From Klebsiella africana (lineage in GTDB: Bacteria > Pseudomonadota > Gammaproteobacteria > Enterobacterales > Enterobacteriaceae), in assembly GCF_020526085.1 (NCBI RefSeq), contig NZ_CP084874.1, positions 4,526,001-4,590,000 on the forward strand: a stretch of DNA of 64,000 nt, written 5' to 3'. The notes beneath the pieces were generated by a model. The model was not told where the DNA came from. It searched no databases and saw only the letters and a list, made by a program, of their open reading frames with translations. Position 1 is the stretch's first letter. Each line of letters opens with the position of its first letter. Both the position numbers and the translations under genes were made by a program. Positions 24,701 to 34,686 of this stretch are shown here, piece after piece.

Positions 24701-25246
24701 ATGAAAAAGCTTAACATCCTTATTCTTGCAGCCCTGACCGCGGTCTCTGGTTCCGCCATGGCGGTGGGGTTTACCGTTGAACAGGGTAAAAACTTCACCA
24801 ATCTGAATATGGAAATGGGTAAATCCTCATCCGGCCTGTACGCCGAAAGCCACTGGTTGAAGAATACCGATGATGGTAGCCAGACCGGCGGCGTGGGCGC
24901 GGGTTACAACCTGGAAGTGGGCCCGGTGATGCTCAATGCCGGTGCGAAAGCCATCTACCTGGGGCCGAAAAAAGGCGATAACGGCGTCGCGTTTCCGGTC
25001 GGCGGCGGGGTGAACGTGGCCCTGACCGACAGCATCCACGTGTTTGGCGAAGGGTATGTCGCGCCGGATGGCCTGAACAACAGCGTGAAAAACTATGTTG
25101 AAGCGAACGGCGGCGTAAGCTGGTCCCCGGTTGGTCCACTGACGTTAAAAGTGGGTTACCGCCATGTGAGCGTTGATGGCAAAGAGGGTCGCCCGAACCA
25201 CACCCTGATTGATGGCGCCTATGTGGGCGGCGGGGTCACCTTCTGA
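24701..25246 (+). CDS. YfaZ-family outer membrane protein
   Basis: 181 residues. Signal peptide 1-21 (MKKLNILILAALTAVSGSAMA). The rest is a short beta-barrel pattern of alternating residues with repeated aromatic girdles, ending YVGGGVTF with a terminal Phe, the outer-membrane assembly signal. The family is called YfaZ; its role is not established. It has its own leader and a strong bidirectional terminator, so it is probably a single-gene unit convergent with the sad gene. Confidence 0.85.
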   Translation: MKKLNILILAALTAVSGSAMAVGFTVEQGKNFTNLNMEMGKSSSGLYAESHWLKNTDDGSQTGGVGAGYNLEVGPVMLNAGAKAIYLGPKKGDNGVAFPVGGGVNVALTDSIHVFGEGYVAPDGLNNSVKNYVEANGGVSWSPVGPLTLKVGYRHVSVDGKEGRPNHTLIDGAYVGGGVTF

Positions 25247-25293
25247 TTATGGTCAACGCCCCCGCGATAAGGTTAAGGTGCGCTGAGCATTAG

Positions 25294-25331
25294 CCATAAA
25301 AAAACCTGCCGAATGGCAGGTTTTTTTATGG
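25294..25331. terminator. Bidirectional intrinsic terminator
   Basis: Perfect 17-bp palindrome arms around a GAAT loop, with A7 and T7 tracts flanking an ACCTGCC/GGCAGGT core. It serves the yfaZ-like gene on the plus strand and the dehydrogenase gene on the minus strand. Confidence 0.93.
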
Positions 25332-25344
25332 CCGGATCATAGGC

Positions 25345-26715
25345 TTAGCGGCGCACCACCACCAGCTTCTGGTTCACAAACTCTTTGATGCCGAGATCGG
25401 AGAGCTCCCGTCCGTAACCGGAACGCTTGACGCCGCCAAACGGCAGCTCTGGCGCGGTATCGGTGAGCCAGTTGATATAAACCATTCCGGTTTCAATGGC
25501 CGACGCCATCCGTTTGGCGCGTTCGATATCCTCACTGAACACCGCGCCGCCCAGGCCATAGTGGGAATCATTGGCCAGCTGGATTGCTTCCTCGTCATTT
25601 TTCACCACGTAGATCTGCGCCACCGGGCCAAAGAACTCTTCGAAGTACGCCGGATTATCACGGGTGATACCGGTCAGGATGGTAGGTTCAAAGAAGTTAC
25701 CTTCTCCTGCCACCGCTTTGCCGCCCAGATGCAGCTTAGCGCCATTTTTCACCGCCTCGTCCACCTGTTTGCTTAAGGTGTCCAGCGCATCTTTGGAAGA
25801 GAGTGGCCCCAGCGTGGTGCTTTCATCCAGCGGATCGCCGATTTTCACCTGGCGAAACGCCTCGCTAAATTTTATCAGGAACGCATCCGCGATATTTTCG
25901 TGCAGGATAAAGCGCTTGGCAGCGGTACATACCTGGCCGGCGTTATTCAGCCGCGCCTGGACGCCGATTTTCACCGCGCGCTCCAGGTCGGCATCGTCCA
26001 GTACGACAAACACATCATTGCCGCCCAGTTCCAGCGTCGATTTCTTAATATGCTTCGCCGCCTGCGCCGCCACCACGCTGCCGGCTTTCTCCGACCCGGT
26101 GAGCGCCGCGCCCTGCACGCGATCGTCGGCGATAATCTTCGCCACCTGATCCTGGGAGATAAAGAGGTTGGTCCACGCCCCCTCCGGTGCGCCGGCCTCA
26201 CGCACCAGATGGGCAAAGGTCTCCGCGCAGTGCGGCACAATGCTGGCGTGTTTGGCGATAACCGGGTTGCCGGCCGCCAGGTTTGGCGCCAGGACGCGCA
26301 TCAGCTGATAATAGGGGAAGTTCCACGGCTCCACCGCCAGTAAGACGCCAATGGGATGGTGCTCAACCCAGGCTTCACCCAGTTCGGAAGGATATTTAAC
26401 CGGCGCCAGGAACGATTTGGCGTTATCGGCGTAATAGCGGGCGATCTGCGCGCAAAGTTTCACTTCGCCGCGGCTCTGCTTAATGAGTTTCCCCATCTCC
26501 TGGCTGGCGATTTTTGCCAGCTCCTCCGCCCGGCTGTCGATCAGATCAGCCAGCTTATGCAGTACCGCCAGCCGCGGTTCAATATCGCCTTTTGCCCAGG
26601 CAGAATGGTAGAGCGCATCCGCCTGCTGCAGCGCCGCCTCCACGTCCGCATCGCTGTGCGCCGGGTACGTTTTAATAAGCTGATTGTTCGCAGGATTCAC
26701 CGTCTGATAGGCCAT
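25345..26715 (-). CDS. sad: NAD(P)-dependent succinate-semialdehyde dehydrogenase (Sad-type)
   Basis: 456 residues. Aldehyde dehydrogenase fold with general base Glu229 (LELGGND) and catalytic Cys263 (GQVCTAAKRF), NAD-pocket EPWNFPYYQ near 129, and C-terminal PFGGVKRSGYGRE. The length and sequence are closest to YneI/Sad, which oxidises succinic semialdehyde to succinate. That aldehyde is also a product of HpaI in this window, so it could complete the hpa pathway; other aldehydes are possible. Good ribosome site AAGGAG. It lies downstream of the Rpn gene with 158 bp between them, so it probably has its own promoter. Confidence 0.88.
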   Translation of the reverse strand: MAYQTVNPANNQLIKTYPAHSDADVEAALQQADALYHSAWAKGDIEPRLAVLHKLADLIDSRAEELAKIASQEMGKLIKQSRGEVKLCAQIARYYADNAKSFLAPVKYPSELGEAWVEHHPIGVLLAVEPWNFPYYQLMRVLAPNLAAGNPVIAKHASIVPHCAETFAHLVREAGAPEGAWTNLFISQDQVAKIIADDRVQGAALTGSEKAGSVVAAQAAKHIKKSTLELGGNDVFVVLDDADLERAVKIGVQARLNNAGQVCTAAKRFILHENIADAFLIKFSEAFRQVKIGDPLDESTTLGPLSSKDALDTLSKQVDEAVKNGAKLHLGGKAVAGEGNFFEPTILTGITRDNPAYFEEFFGPVAQIYVVKNDEEAIQLANDSHYGLGGAVFSEDIERAKRMASAIETGMVYINWLTDTAPELPFGGVKRSGYGRELSDLGIKEFVNQKLVVVRR

Positions 26716-26873
26716 ATCGCATGTCTCCTTGTTATCGCTACTAAGGCAGTCAAAAATGCCGTTAAGGATATTAAGGGTAGTCGAGATGGCTGGCGATGCG
26801 GGTAAAGTTAGGTATATCCGGAATATTCCATAAAGAGGCTAACCGGGACTACCTTCAGGCCGCCCCGGCGTTA

Positions 26874-27824
26874 TCAATGGGCCAGCGCGGCGATCTCATC
26901 GGCGCCCAGGCCGGTGATTTTCACTACCGTCTCGCGGGCAATACCGTCGGCCAGCATCCTCTGTGCGATGCGCAGCGCTTCGGCATGCTGTCCTTCCTGC
27001 CGGCCTTCTTGTCTGCCTTGTTGCCATCCTTCAAACCGCCCTTCCCGTTTGCCTTTTCTGCGGCCTACTTCCTGTAATCTTTCGGCGATGGTCATCAATC
27101 TCTCCCTGTGCTGAGGAACCCGTTGCGCCACTTCACGGATAAACCGGCCAAAGCGGCGCGCGTTACCCGTTTGCAGCAGATAATTAAACAGCGTTTTCAG
27201 CTGCCTGTCATTAACGTCACCGCTAAGTAAAATCGTCGTCAGTTGCTCAACAATGCCCATTAAATCGCGCTGGCGGATATGCTTCTGTATCAGCTCAAGT
27301 AGCGCCACGCGCCGATGGCTAACGATCTCATCGTCAGGGATCACCGTGATATCCACCAGCGGAAAGGGCGAGGCATAAAGCTCACTCGCCAGCTGTGGAT
27401 CGACAAAGCAGTCCAGCCAGTTGAGTGACCACGGGTATGGCGTGGTCGCTCCGTGATAGAAGAGCATCGGCACCACCAGCGGCAGTTTTGTATGACCGCT
27501 ATCCAGATGACGCTGCATCGCGGCGATGGCGTAACGCATCAGGCGAAAGGCCATCTGCGCATCCGGTGAGCTTTGATGTTCGATAACCACATAAATATAG
27601 CCCTCGCCAGAGGCGGTTTTGAGTGACCACAGCACATCGGAGTACCAGGCGCGCAGGCTCTCCTCGATAAAGCTTGCCGATTCCAGCTGTAAAGTATCGA
27701 GGTCGCAACGCTGACGCAGCGCAGGCGGTAAATGAATCGCCAGAAAATCGCGCGCGGTGTCGGCCTGAGTGAGGAACTGTTTAAACACCGCATCATGCGG
27801 CGTCGACGTGGTGCCCTTTACCAT
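26874..27824 (-). CDS. Rpn-family recombination-promoting nuclease
   Basis: 316 residues. N-terminal Rpn/Transposase_31 domain: [21 protein letters not shown], then Asp and Glu-x-Gln elements of a PD-(D/E)XK nuclease fold ([10 protein letters not shown] near 61 and [14 protein letters not shown] near 80). The C-terminal part has a Gln/Gly/Arg/Glu-rich run of short near-repeats ([21 protein letters not shown]), which is typical of the family. E. coli relatives RpnA-E cut DNA and promote RecA-independent recombination. No inverted repeats are seen, so it is not a transposon here. Confidence 0.87.
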   Translation of the reverse strand: MVKGTTSTPHDAVFKQFLTQADTARDFLAIHLPPALRQRCDLDTLQLESASFIEESLRAWYSDVLWSLKTASGEGYIYVVIEHQSSPDAQMAFRLMRYAIAAMQRHLDSGHTKLPLVVPMLFYHGATTPYPWSLNWLDCFVDPQLASELYASPFPLVDITVIPDDEIVSHRRVALLELIQKHIRQRDLMGIVEQLTTILLSGDVNDRQLKTLFNYLLQTGNARRFGRFIREVAQRVPQHRERLMTIAERLQEVGRRKGKREGRFEGWQQGRQEGRQEGQHAEALRIAQRMLADGIARETVVKITGLGADEIAALAH

Positions 27825-28039
27825 CGGCTCATCCCTGCCTGCTTATCCTGCCGGGACTCTACACGCGCGGAATGTCTCAGGCACCCGGGCAATACAACCT
27901 TTACGCGCCGCCGCGGAAAGAGATTTACCCAGACTGCAAGCGCAACATCTTTTTTCGCAGCTGTACGCAAATCCCGGCGGGCGACAGCCTCTGCGCAGCA
28001 TGCTATAAACGACTTATCCCCGCAGCAAAGGCCGAAGCA

Positions 28040-28855
28040 GTGAACCATACGCGAGATATCCCCCAAACCTTCTGGCGAGACGATCGTCTACCGTGGCTGG
28101 AGCTGCGCAGCACCTGGCGCAGCCGCCGGGCCTACAAGCGCCACAGCCACCCGCAGCTCTCGGTGGGGGCGATTATCGAGGGGGAAACGCGCTGCCTGTG
28201 CGCTGGCCAGGAATACCTGCTACAGCCCGGGGATCTGATCGTGATCCCGCCGCACGTGCCGCATAGCTGTAATCCGCTGCATGACAGGCCGCGCAGCTAT
28301 CATATGCTTTACCTGGACGCGACATGGTGCCATGCGCAGCGCCCGGATATTCTCCACAACGCTACTCTCGCGACATCGCAGCCGCTACAGCGAGATGAGG
28401 AACTCTTTACCGGCTATCAGCATATCGTGGCCTTGATGGCACAGGGCGAGATTGCGCAACTCCCCGCTTTGGTGGCGCAATTGTTGCAATCTTTGCCGCT
28501 GTACGCCGCCGCACCGCAGGCGCCACATCATGCCAGCGCCCTGCTGTTTCAGCGCCTGGCGATGGATCTGCCGGCGTCGCCGTCGCTGGATACGCTGGCC
28601 CACGACAGCGCGCTTCGTAAAGAGACCGTTATCCGCGCCGTGAAACAAGATACCGGCCTGACGCCTGCCAGTTTGATCAACATGGCTCGCATCGAATATG
28701 CGAAAACGCGCTTGCGCGCTGGGGATCCTATTGCCGACGTCGGCTATCAGGCTGGCTTTGCCGATCAGAGCCATTTCCATAAAACCTTTGTCAGCTATAC
28801 CGCCGCCACGCCGCGGCAGTATGCGCTAAGCAGATCAATATCTGACAATAAGTAA
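28040..28855 (+). CDS. AraC-family transcriptional regulator
   Basis: 271 residues from a GTG start giving MNHTRDIPQTFW; an ATG at 27872 is in frame, but the extra 56 residues have no domain character and overlap the likely promoter. Cupin-like N-terminal domain (HSHPQLSVGAIIEGETRCLCAG, PGDLIVIPPHVPHSCNP) and C-terminal AraC helix-turn-helix pair (SLDTLAHDSALRKETVIRAVK, GFADQSHFHKTFVSYTAATPRQYA). It is followed 47 bp downstream by a LysE-type exporter, a common arrangement in which the regulator controls the exporter. Ligand unknown. Divergent from the Rpn gene. Confidence 0.87.
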   Translation: MNHTRDIPQTFWRDDRLPWLELRSTWRSRRAYKRHSHPQLSVGAIIEGETRCLCAGQEYLLQPGDLIVIPPHVPHSCNPLHDRPRSYHMLYLDATWCHAQRPDILHNATLATSQPLQRDEELFTGYQHIVALMAQGEIAQLPALVAQLLQSLPLYAAAPQAPHHASALLFQRLAMDLPASPSLDTLAHDSALRKETVIRAVKQDTGLTPASLINMARIEYAKTRLRAGDPIADVGYQAGFADQSHFHKTFVSYTAATPRQYALSRSISDNK

Positions 28856-28902
28856 TACGCCATCTGGCGTAGGGTGGTCTCAGCACCATTATCGAGGCCA
28901 CT

Positions 28903-29565
28903 ATGCATACCTTATCGACGCTCTTCCCCGCCGCTTTCCCGGCGCTAGCCCTGTCCCACTTCGTCGCTCTGCTCAGTCCGGGCCCTGATTTTTTTCTGCT
29001 GGTCGGCTACGCCGTGCGCTACCGGATCCGCGGCAGCATCGGATTGTGTCTCGGCATCGCCGCCGGCAATGCGCTGTATATTGTGCTCGCCATCGTCGGC
29101 TGGGGGCTTCTGCGCCAGGCGCCGCTGCTTTTTTTGCTCATCGAGCTGTTGGGCGCGGGCTATTTACTGTGGATTGGCAGCCTGCTGATTCGCAGCCGTC
29201 CCGCAACACTGGCGGTGGAGAGTGTTCGCGCATCGCGTCCGGGGTTCGGCAAGCAGCTGCTGCTGGGGCTGGGATCATCGCTACTCAACCCCAAAAACGC
29301 CCTGTTTTACCTGGCGCTGATGACCTCCCTGCTCGGGCCGGCTGTGACCCTGCTTCAGCAAACGGTGAGCGGGCTGTGGATGGTCAGCGTGGTGTTCTTC
29401 TGGGATTTACTGCTGGTGAGCGCGATTGCGCTGCCGCAGGTACAGCGCCGCCTGAACGCCATCGTCTGGCGGGTCGAGCGGGCGGCAGGGGCGATCCTGA
29501 TGCTCTTCGGCCTGTGGATTATCTGGCGATTTTTGCACGACCTCGCCGTCAGGCTATATGCTTAA
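28903..29565 (+). CDS. LysE/RhtB-family amino-acid exporter
   Basis: 220 residues, about six membrane helices. The family signature [22 protein letters not shown] lies at residues 18-39, and [19 protein letters not shown] near 125 matches the second conserved part. Inner-membrane efflux of amino acids or related compounds; substrate cannot be read from sequence. Probably co-transcribed with the AraC gene before it and overlapping or abutting yjiN after it. Confidence 0.88.
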   Translation: MHTLSTLFPAAFPALALSHFVALLSPGPDFFLLVGYAVRYRIRGSIGLCLGIAAGNALYIVLAIVGWGLLRQAPLLFLLIELLGAGYLLWIGSLLIRSRPATLAVESVRASRPGFGKQLLLGLGSSLLNPKNALFYLALMTSLLGPAVTLLQQTVSGLWMVSVVFFWDLLLVSAIALPQVQRRLNAIVWRVERAAGAILMLFGLWIIWRFLHDLAVRLYA

Positions 29566-29569
29566 GCAT

Positions 29570-30850
29570 ATGGAAAAACTCGCTGAACTGAAACGCGCCA
29601 AACTGCTGGCGCTGTCGCTGCTGCTGATTGCAGCCGCCATTTTTATCACTACCCTCGTGCTACCACCGTCGCCCTGGGTCGGTGCGCTAAAAGCTATTTC
29701 CGAAGCGGCGATGGTCGGGGCGCTGGCCGACTGGTTTGCGGTCGTGGCTCTGTTTCGCCGCATTCCGCTGCCCTTTGTCGCCCGCCATACGGCGATTATT
29801 CCGCGCAACAAAGACCGCATCGCCGACAACCTCGGCCGCTTTGTCGAGGAAAAGTTCCTTGATACCCCGTCGCTAGTCGCACTGATTCGCCGCTACCAAC
29901 CAGCCCTGATGCTCGGCAACTGGTTTAGCCAGCCGGAGAATGCCCGACGGGTCGGCCAGCACCTGCTGCAGGTGATGAGCGGTTTTCTCGAACTGACCGA
30001 TGACGCGCGCATTCAACGTCTGTTACGTCGGGCGGTGCATAAAGCTATTGATAAGGTCGACCTGACGCAGACCAGCGCCATGATGCTGGAGGGACTGACC
30101 CGCGACAATCGCCATCAAAAGCTGCTCGATTCGTTGATAAACCAGCTGATCGCTCTGCTGCAGCGCGACAACTCCCGCGCCTTTATCGCCCGCGGCATCG
30201 TGCACTGGCTGGAGACCGAACACCCACTGAAGGCCAAACTGCTACCCACCGAGTGGCTCGGCGAGCACAGCGCTGAGATGGTCACCGACGCGGTGAATAC
30301 CCTTCTGGATGAGGTGACTCACGACCGTACGCATCAGATCCGTCAGACTTTTGACCGCGCCGTGCAAAAGCTTATCGATAACCTGAAATCCGACCCGGAT
30401 ATGGCGCAGAAGGCCGATAACATCAAAGCCTGGCTAAAAAATGATGAGACCTTTAACCACTATCTTGGCGAAGTATGGGGCGACCTGCGCGGCTGGGTAA
30501 AAAACGATATCAGCAGCGACGACTCACGTATTAAGCAGCGCATCGCCGAGGCTGGTCAGTGGTTCGGTGAAACCTTACTCCGCGACGACGCGCTGCGCGA
30601 ATCGCTCAACGAACACCTGGAGCAGGCGGCGCACCGGGTGGCACCGGAGTTCGCCACCTTCCTCACCCGCCATATCAGCGACACAGTGAAGAGCTGGGAC
30701 GCCCGCGATATGTCGCGGCAGATCGAGCTCAATATCGGTAAAGATCTGCAGTTCATCCGCATCAACGGCACCCTGGTGGGGGGAACCATCGGCCTGTTGT
30801 TGTGGCTGCTCTCGCAGATCCCCTCGCTGCTGCATCTGCATATTGGTTAG
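29570..30850 (+). CDS. yjiN: DUF445-family membrane protein YjiN
   Basis: 426 residues from the ATG giving [11 protein letters not shown], the length of E. coli YjiN; an earlier ATG at 29558 overlaps the exporter gene by 8 bp. One N-terminal helix (about 15-40), a second hydrophobic patch ([21 protein letters not shown]), a long helical cytoplasmic or periplasmic body, and a C-terminal helix ([15 protein letters not shown]). Function unknown. Confidence 0.9.
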   Translation: MEKLAELKRAKLLALSLLLIAAAIFITTLVLPPSPWVGALKAISEAAMVGALADWFAVVALFRRIPLPFVARHTAIIPRNKDRIADNLGRFVEEKFLDTPSLVALIRRYQPALMLGNWFSQPENARRVGQHLLQVMSGFLELTDDARIQRLLRRAVHKAIDKVDLTQTSAMMLEGLTRDNRHQKLLDSLINQLIALLQRDNSRAFIARGIVHWLETEHPLKAKLLPTEWLGEHSAEMVTDAVNTLLDEVTHDRTHQIRQTFDRAVQKLIDNLKSDPDMAQKADNIKAWLKNDETFNHYLGEVWGDLRGWVKNDISSDDSRIKQRIAEAGQWFGETLLRDDALRESLNEHLEQAAHRVAPEFATFLTRHISDTVKSWDARDMSRQIELNIGKDLQFIRINGTLVGGTIGLLLWLLSQIPSLLHLHIG

Positions 30851-30903
30851 CAATGATACTATCCGAACAATAGCGCTGATAAATATTCCACAGGGAGGGC
30901 GAA

Positions 30904-32145
30904 ATGATGCACCGGATTTCCCACTGGCTGACCCGGCACGCCGCCGCGCTGTTCTTCCCGGCAGCGCTAATCCTGTATGATTTTTCCGCCTATCTCACCA
31001 CCGACCTGATCCAGCCGGGGATCCTCCACGTGGTGCGGGATTTCAATGCCGATGTGGCGCTGGCTCCAGCCTCGGTAAGCCTGTATATGGCCGGCGGCAT
31101 GGCGCTGCAGTGGCTGCTGGGGCCGCTCTCTGACCGGATAGGACGGCGTCCGGTGCTGCTCACCGGCGCGCTGATTTTCACCCTCGCATGCCTGGCGACC
31201 CTGTTCACCACCTCCATGACGCAGTTCCTGATTGCCCGCTTCGTGCAGGGCACCAGCATCTGCTTTATCGCCACCGTCGGCTACGTCACCGTGCAGGAAG
31301 CCTTTGAAGAAAAAAGGTCTATCAGGCTAATGGCGGTGATCACCTCCGTCGTGCTGGTGGCGCCGATCGTCGGCCCGCTCTCCGGCGCGGCGCTGATGCA
31401 TTTCATTCACTGGAAAGCGCTGTTCGGCATTATCGCCGCCATGGGGCTGGTGGCCTGGCTGGGACTGCTGCTGACCATGCCGGAAACGGTGCGTCGCGGC
31501 GATGTGCCGTTCAGCCCCCTGGGCGTGCTGCGCGATTTTCGCAACGTCTTTCGCAACCGCATCTTTTTACTCGGCGCCGCCACGCTGTCACTGAGCTATA
31601 TTCCGCTGATGAGCTGGGTGGCGGTATCGCCGGTGATTTTAATGGACGCCGGCGGGCTGACCACCAGCGAGTTCGCCTGGAGCCAGGTGCCGGTCTTCAG
31701 CGCCGTCATCATCGCTAACCTGTCGGTAGCGCGCTGGGTAAAAGATCCCACCCGCCCGCGCTTTGTCCTCAGCGCGGTCCCGGTACAGATGCTCGGCCTG
31801 GCCATCCTGATCGTTGGCAATCTGCTATGGCCCCACGTCTGGCTGTGGTCGGTGCTCGGCACCTGCTTCTACGCCTTTGGCATCGGGCTAATCTTCCCGA
31901 CGCTGTTTCGCTTTACCCTCTTTTCCAACGACCTGCCGAAAGGCACTGTCTCCGCCTCGCTGAATATCGTGATCCTCAGCGTCAGCGCGTTATCAATTGA
32001 AGGTGCGCGCTGGCTGTGGTTCCATGGCGGCAGACTCCCCTTCCACCTGTTGGCGGTAGCCGCCGGGATCGTCGCCGCCTGCTGCCTGGCCGGACTGTTA
32101 CGCCACCAGCGCGGGCAAGCGGTGATCGAAGCCCGGCAATCGTGA
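30904..32145 (+). CDS. mdtM: MFS multidrug efflux pump MdtM
   Basis: 413 residues, DHA1-family drug:H+ antiporter with 12 helices, very close in plan to E. coli MdtM/MdfA. Motif [15 protein letters not shown] near residues 75-88, and the acidic residue in the first helix ([18 protein letters not shown]) matches the MdfA helix carrying the essential Glu/Asp. E. coli MdtM exports quaternary amines, chloramphenicol and bile salts and takes part in alkaline pH tolerance. It follows yjiN by 53 bp, as in E. coli. Confidence 0.9.
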   Translation: MMHRISHWLTRHAAALFFPAALILYDFSAYLTTDLIQPGILHVVRDFNADVALAPASVSLYMAGGMALQWLLGPLSDRIGRRPVLLTGALIFTLACLATLFTTSMTQFLIARFVQGTSICFIATVGYVTVQEAFEEKRSIRLMAVITSVVLVAPIVGPLSGAALMHFIHWKALFGIIAAMGLVAWLGLLLTMPETVRRGDVPFSPLGVLRDFRNVFRNRIFLLGAATLSLSYIPLMSWVAVSPVILMDAGGLTTSEFAWSQVPVFSAVIIANLSVARWVKDPTRPRFVLSAVPVQMLGLAILIVGNLLWPHVWLWSVLGTCFYAFGIGLIFPTLFRFTLFSNDLPKGTVSASLNIVILSVSALSIEGARWLWFHGGRLPFHLLAVAAGIVAACCLAGLLRHQRGQAVIEARQS

Positions 32146-32169
32146 GCCCTTTTACGGAGAAAGATCCTC

Positions 32170-32409
32170 ATGAGCGACATTGAACTCAGCCCGGCGCAGC
32201 GCGACCTGCTACGCGACAGGCTCAGCAAGTACTGCGCAGAGACCTTCGACCTCGAACTAGAGCAGTTTGACGCCGAATTTTTCGTCGACTTTATCGCCAA
32301 AGAGCTGGGACCGCTGTTTTACAACGCCGGTATCGAAGAGGCCATCCGCACCCATCTGGCATGGAGCGAGCGTATCCAGGAAGAGATGGATTTGAAAAAG
32401 GTCTATTAA
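32170..32409 (+). CDS. DUF2164-family small protein
   Basis: 79 residues. Sequence ELSPAQRDLLRDRLSKYCAETFDLELEQFDAEFFVDFIAKELGPLFYNAGIEEA is characteristic of DUF2164. Soluble, helical, strongly acidic. Function unknown. It lies 24 bp after mdtM behind a GGAGAAAGATCC ribosome site and is probably part of that transcript. Confidence 0.85.
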   Translation: MSDIELSPAQRDLLRDRLSKYCAETFDLELEQFDAEFFVDFIAKELGPLFYNAGIEEAIRTHLAWSERIQEEMDLKKVY

Positions 32410-32506
32410 CACCGCGCACAGACGCAGGAGATCAATAAAACCCTGCAAATACCATGGCTATAATGGCGACTCTTTCAGCATCTCCCGTGTACGGGGAAGG
32501 AAAATC

Positions 32507-33658
32507 ATGTCGCTTATCACCGATCTACCCGCCATTTTCGACCAGTTCTCGGCAGCTCGCCAGAAGGGCTTTCTCACCGTCATGGATCTTAAAGAGCAGA
32601 ACGTGCCGCTGGTGGGCACCTACTGCACCTTTATGCCCCAGGAGATCGCCATGGCGGCGGGCGCCGTTGTCGTCTCGCTGTGCTCGACCTCCGATGAAAC
32701 CATTGAAGAAGCGGAAAAAGATCTGCCGCGCAACCTTTGCCCGCTTATCAAAAGCAGCTACGGCTTCGGCAAAACCGATAAATGTCCGTACTTCTATTTC
32801 TCTGACCTGGTGGTCGGGGAAACCACCTGCGACGGCAAAAAGAAAATGTACGAGTACATGGCCGAGTTCAAGGCGGTCCACGTCATGCAGCTGCCGAACA
32901 GCGCCAGCGACGCCGCCTCCCGCGCACTGTGGAAAGCGGAGATCCTGCGCCTGCAGCAGGTGATTGAGGCCCGGTTTGGCACGCCGATTAGCGAGGCGGC
33001 GCTGCGCGAAGCCATTGTACTGAAAAACCGTGAACGCCGGGCGCTGGCCCACTTCTATCGCCTCGGGCAGCTCAATCCGCCGGCGCTCAGCGGCGGCGAC
33101 ATCCTGAAAGTGGTGTACGGCGCCACCTTCCGTTTCGACAAAACCGCCCTGATTGATGAACTGCATACCATGGCGGAGCGCATCCATCAGGAGTGGCAGC
33201 AGGGTAAACGGCTGGAATCACGTCCACGGATCCTGATCACCGGCTGCCCGATCGGCGGCGCGGCGGAGAAAGTGGTTCGCGCCATTGAGGAAAATGGCGG
33301 CTGGGTGGTCGGCTATGAGAACTGCACCGGCGCGAAAGCGACCGAGCGCTGCGTGGCGGAAGAGGGCGACGTCTACGACGCCTTAACCGATAAATATCTC
33401 GCCATCGGCTGCTCCTGTATTTCCCCCAACGACCAGCGTCTGCAGCTGCTCAGCCAGATGGTAGAGGAGTATCAGGCCGACGGGGTGATCGACGTCATTC
33501 TGCAGGCCTGCCATACCTATGCCGTGGAATCGCTGGCGATTAAACGTCATCTGCGCCAACAGCACGATCTTCCTTACATGGCGATTGAAACTGACTATTC
33601 GACAGCGGACCTCGGCCAGCTCAGCACCCGCGTCGCCGCCTTTATCGAAATGCTGTAA
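32507..33658 (+). CDS. yjiM: 2-hydroxyacyl-CoA dehydratase-family iron-sulfur protein YjiM
   Basis: 383 residues, equal to E. coli YjiM. Resembles one subunit of 2-hydroxyacyl-CoA dehydratases but stands alone with an activator gene, the layout of the double-cubane cluster proteins. Conserved Cys: GTYCTFMPQE near 41, NLCPLIKSSYGF near 94, DKCPYFYFSD near 108, ITGCPIGG near 245, ENCTGAK near 268, GCSCISPN near 303 and LQACHTYA near 334. Family members reduce small or activated substrates with ATP-driven low-potential electrons; the substrate here is unknown. Ribosome site GGGAAGGAAAATC. Confidence 0.9.
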   Translation: MSLITDLPAIFDQFSAARQKGFLTVMDLKEQNVPLVGTYCTFMPQEIAMAAGAVVVSLCSTSDETIEEAEKDLPRNLCPLIKSSYGFGKTDKCPYFYFSDLVVGETTCDGKKKMYEYMAEFKAVHVMQLPNSASDAASRALWKAEILRLQQVIEARFGTPISEAALREAIVLKNRERRALAHFYRLGQLNPPALSGGDILKVVYGATFRFDKTALIDELHTMAERIHQEWQQGKRLESRPRILITGCPIGGAAEKVVRAIEENGGWVVGYENCTGAKATERCVAEEGDVYDALTDKYLAIGCSCISPNDQRLQLLSQMVEEYQADGVIDVILQACHTYAVESLAIKRHLRQQHDLPYMAIETDYSTADLGQLSTRVAAFIEML

Positions 33659-33667
33659 GGAGCTGGC

Positions 33668-34435
33668 GTGAACTATACGGTTGGCATTGATTCCGGCTCC
33701 ACCGCCACAAAAGGCATCCTGCTGGCGGACGGCGTCATCGTGCGCCGCTTCCTCTGCCCCACTCCCTTTCGCCCCGCCGACGCCATCCACGAGGCCTGGG
33801 AGACACTGCGCGCTGGCCTCACGGAGACGCCTTTTTTAACCCTCACCGGCTATGGCCGCCAGCTGGTGGATTTTGCCGATAAGCAGGTGACGGAGATCTC
33901 TTGTCACGGCCTCGGTGCCCGCCTGCTGGCGCCGGACACCCGCACGGTGATTGATATCGGCGGCCAGGACAGCAAAGTTATCCAGCTGGACGCTGGGGGC
34001 AACCTCAGCGACTTCCTGATGAATGACAAATGCGCCGCCGGCACCGGGCGCTTTCTGGAAGTCATTTCACGCACCCTCGGCGCCAGCGTCGAACAACTGG
34101 ACGCCATTACCGACGGCGTCGAGCCGCACGCCATTACCAGCATGTGCACGGTGTTTGCCGAATCGGAGGTCATCAGCCTGCGGTCGGCCGGCGTCGCGCC
34201 GGAGGCGATTCTGGCGGGGGTGATTAACGCCATGGCCCGGCGCAGCGCAAACTTTATTGGCCGCTTATCGACGCAGGGGCCGCTGCTGTTTACTGGCGGC
34301 GTCAGCCACTGCGCCACCTTTGCCCGGATGCTGGAAACGCATGTCGGTATGGCGGTGACGACCCATCCCGACGCCCAGTTCGCCGGGGCGATCGGCGCGG
34401 CGCTGATCGGCCAGCGCCAGCGGAGGCGCGGATGA
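33668..34435 (+). CDS. yjiL: ATP-dependent dehydratase activator YjiL (BadF/HgdC type)
   Basis: 255 residues from a GTG start with AAGGAGCTGGC upstream; 9 bp after yjiM. ASKHA ATPase fold: phosphate-binding GIDSGSTATKG at 6-16 and DIGGQDSK near 97. Cys122 (DKCAAGTG) and Cys160 (SMCTVFAESE) are the two residues that in HgdC hold a [4Fe-4S] cluster across the dimer. It would push single electrons into YjiM at the cost of ATP. Confidence 0.92.
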   Translation: MNYTVGIDSGSTATKGILLADGVIVRRFLCPTPFRPADAIHEAWETLRAGLTETPFLTLTGYGRQLVDFADKQVTEISCHGLGARLLAPDTRTVIDIGGQDSKVIQLDAGGNLSDFLMNDKCAAGTGRFLEVISRTLGASVEQLDAITDGVEPHAITSMCTVFAESEVISLRSAGVAPEAILAGVINAMARRSANFIGRLSTQGPLLFTGGVSHCATFARMLETHVGMAVTTHPDAQFAGAIGAALIGQRQRRRG

Positions 34436-34686
34436 CAACGTTTCTGTTTTTATTTCATTCCACGGTGGGAGTAGTGCGAATGCGCAAAGCCCTGCAAGCG
34501 GCGGGAGTGGCCTTCAAGGTCAAAGATATACCCCGCCAGCTGCGCAGCGGCTGCGGGCTGTGCATCCTGCTGGAGGGGACGGAAGCCGATGCGCGAGCCT
34601 GGATCATCCCGGAACAGACGGCGGCGTTGTATCAGCAGGACGGGGAAGCGTGGCGCTGTCTCGCCACCTTCCCATCAGCAGGTTAA
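34432..34686 (+). CDS. DUF3343-family protein, putative Se/S carrier-like
   Basis: 84 residues, ATGA overlap with yjiL. Starts FLFLFHSTVGVVRMRKALQAAG and carries Cys41-x-x-Cys44 (SGCGLCILL), the layout of DUF3343. In other bacteria such proteins occur beside selenium metabolism and 2-hydroxyacyl-CoA dehydratase activators. Tight coupling to yjiML argues for a shared redox or sulfur/selenium handling job; this is inference. Its stop overlaps by 4 bp the stop of the opposite-strand DUF2955 gene. Confidence 0.82.
   Translation: MTTFLFLFHSTVGVVRMRKALQAAGVAFKVKDIPRQLRSGCGLCILLEGTEADARAWIIPEQTAALYQQDGEAWRCLATFPSAG

Noticed and set aside
26874-27824. Rpn gene as a transposon
   Set aside because: The family was once called a transposase, but no terminal repeats or target duplication flank it.
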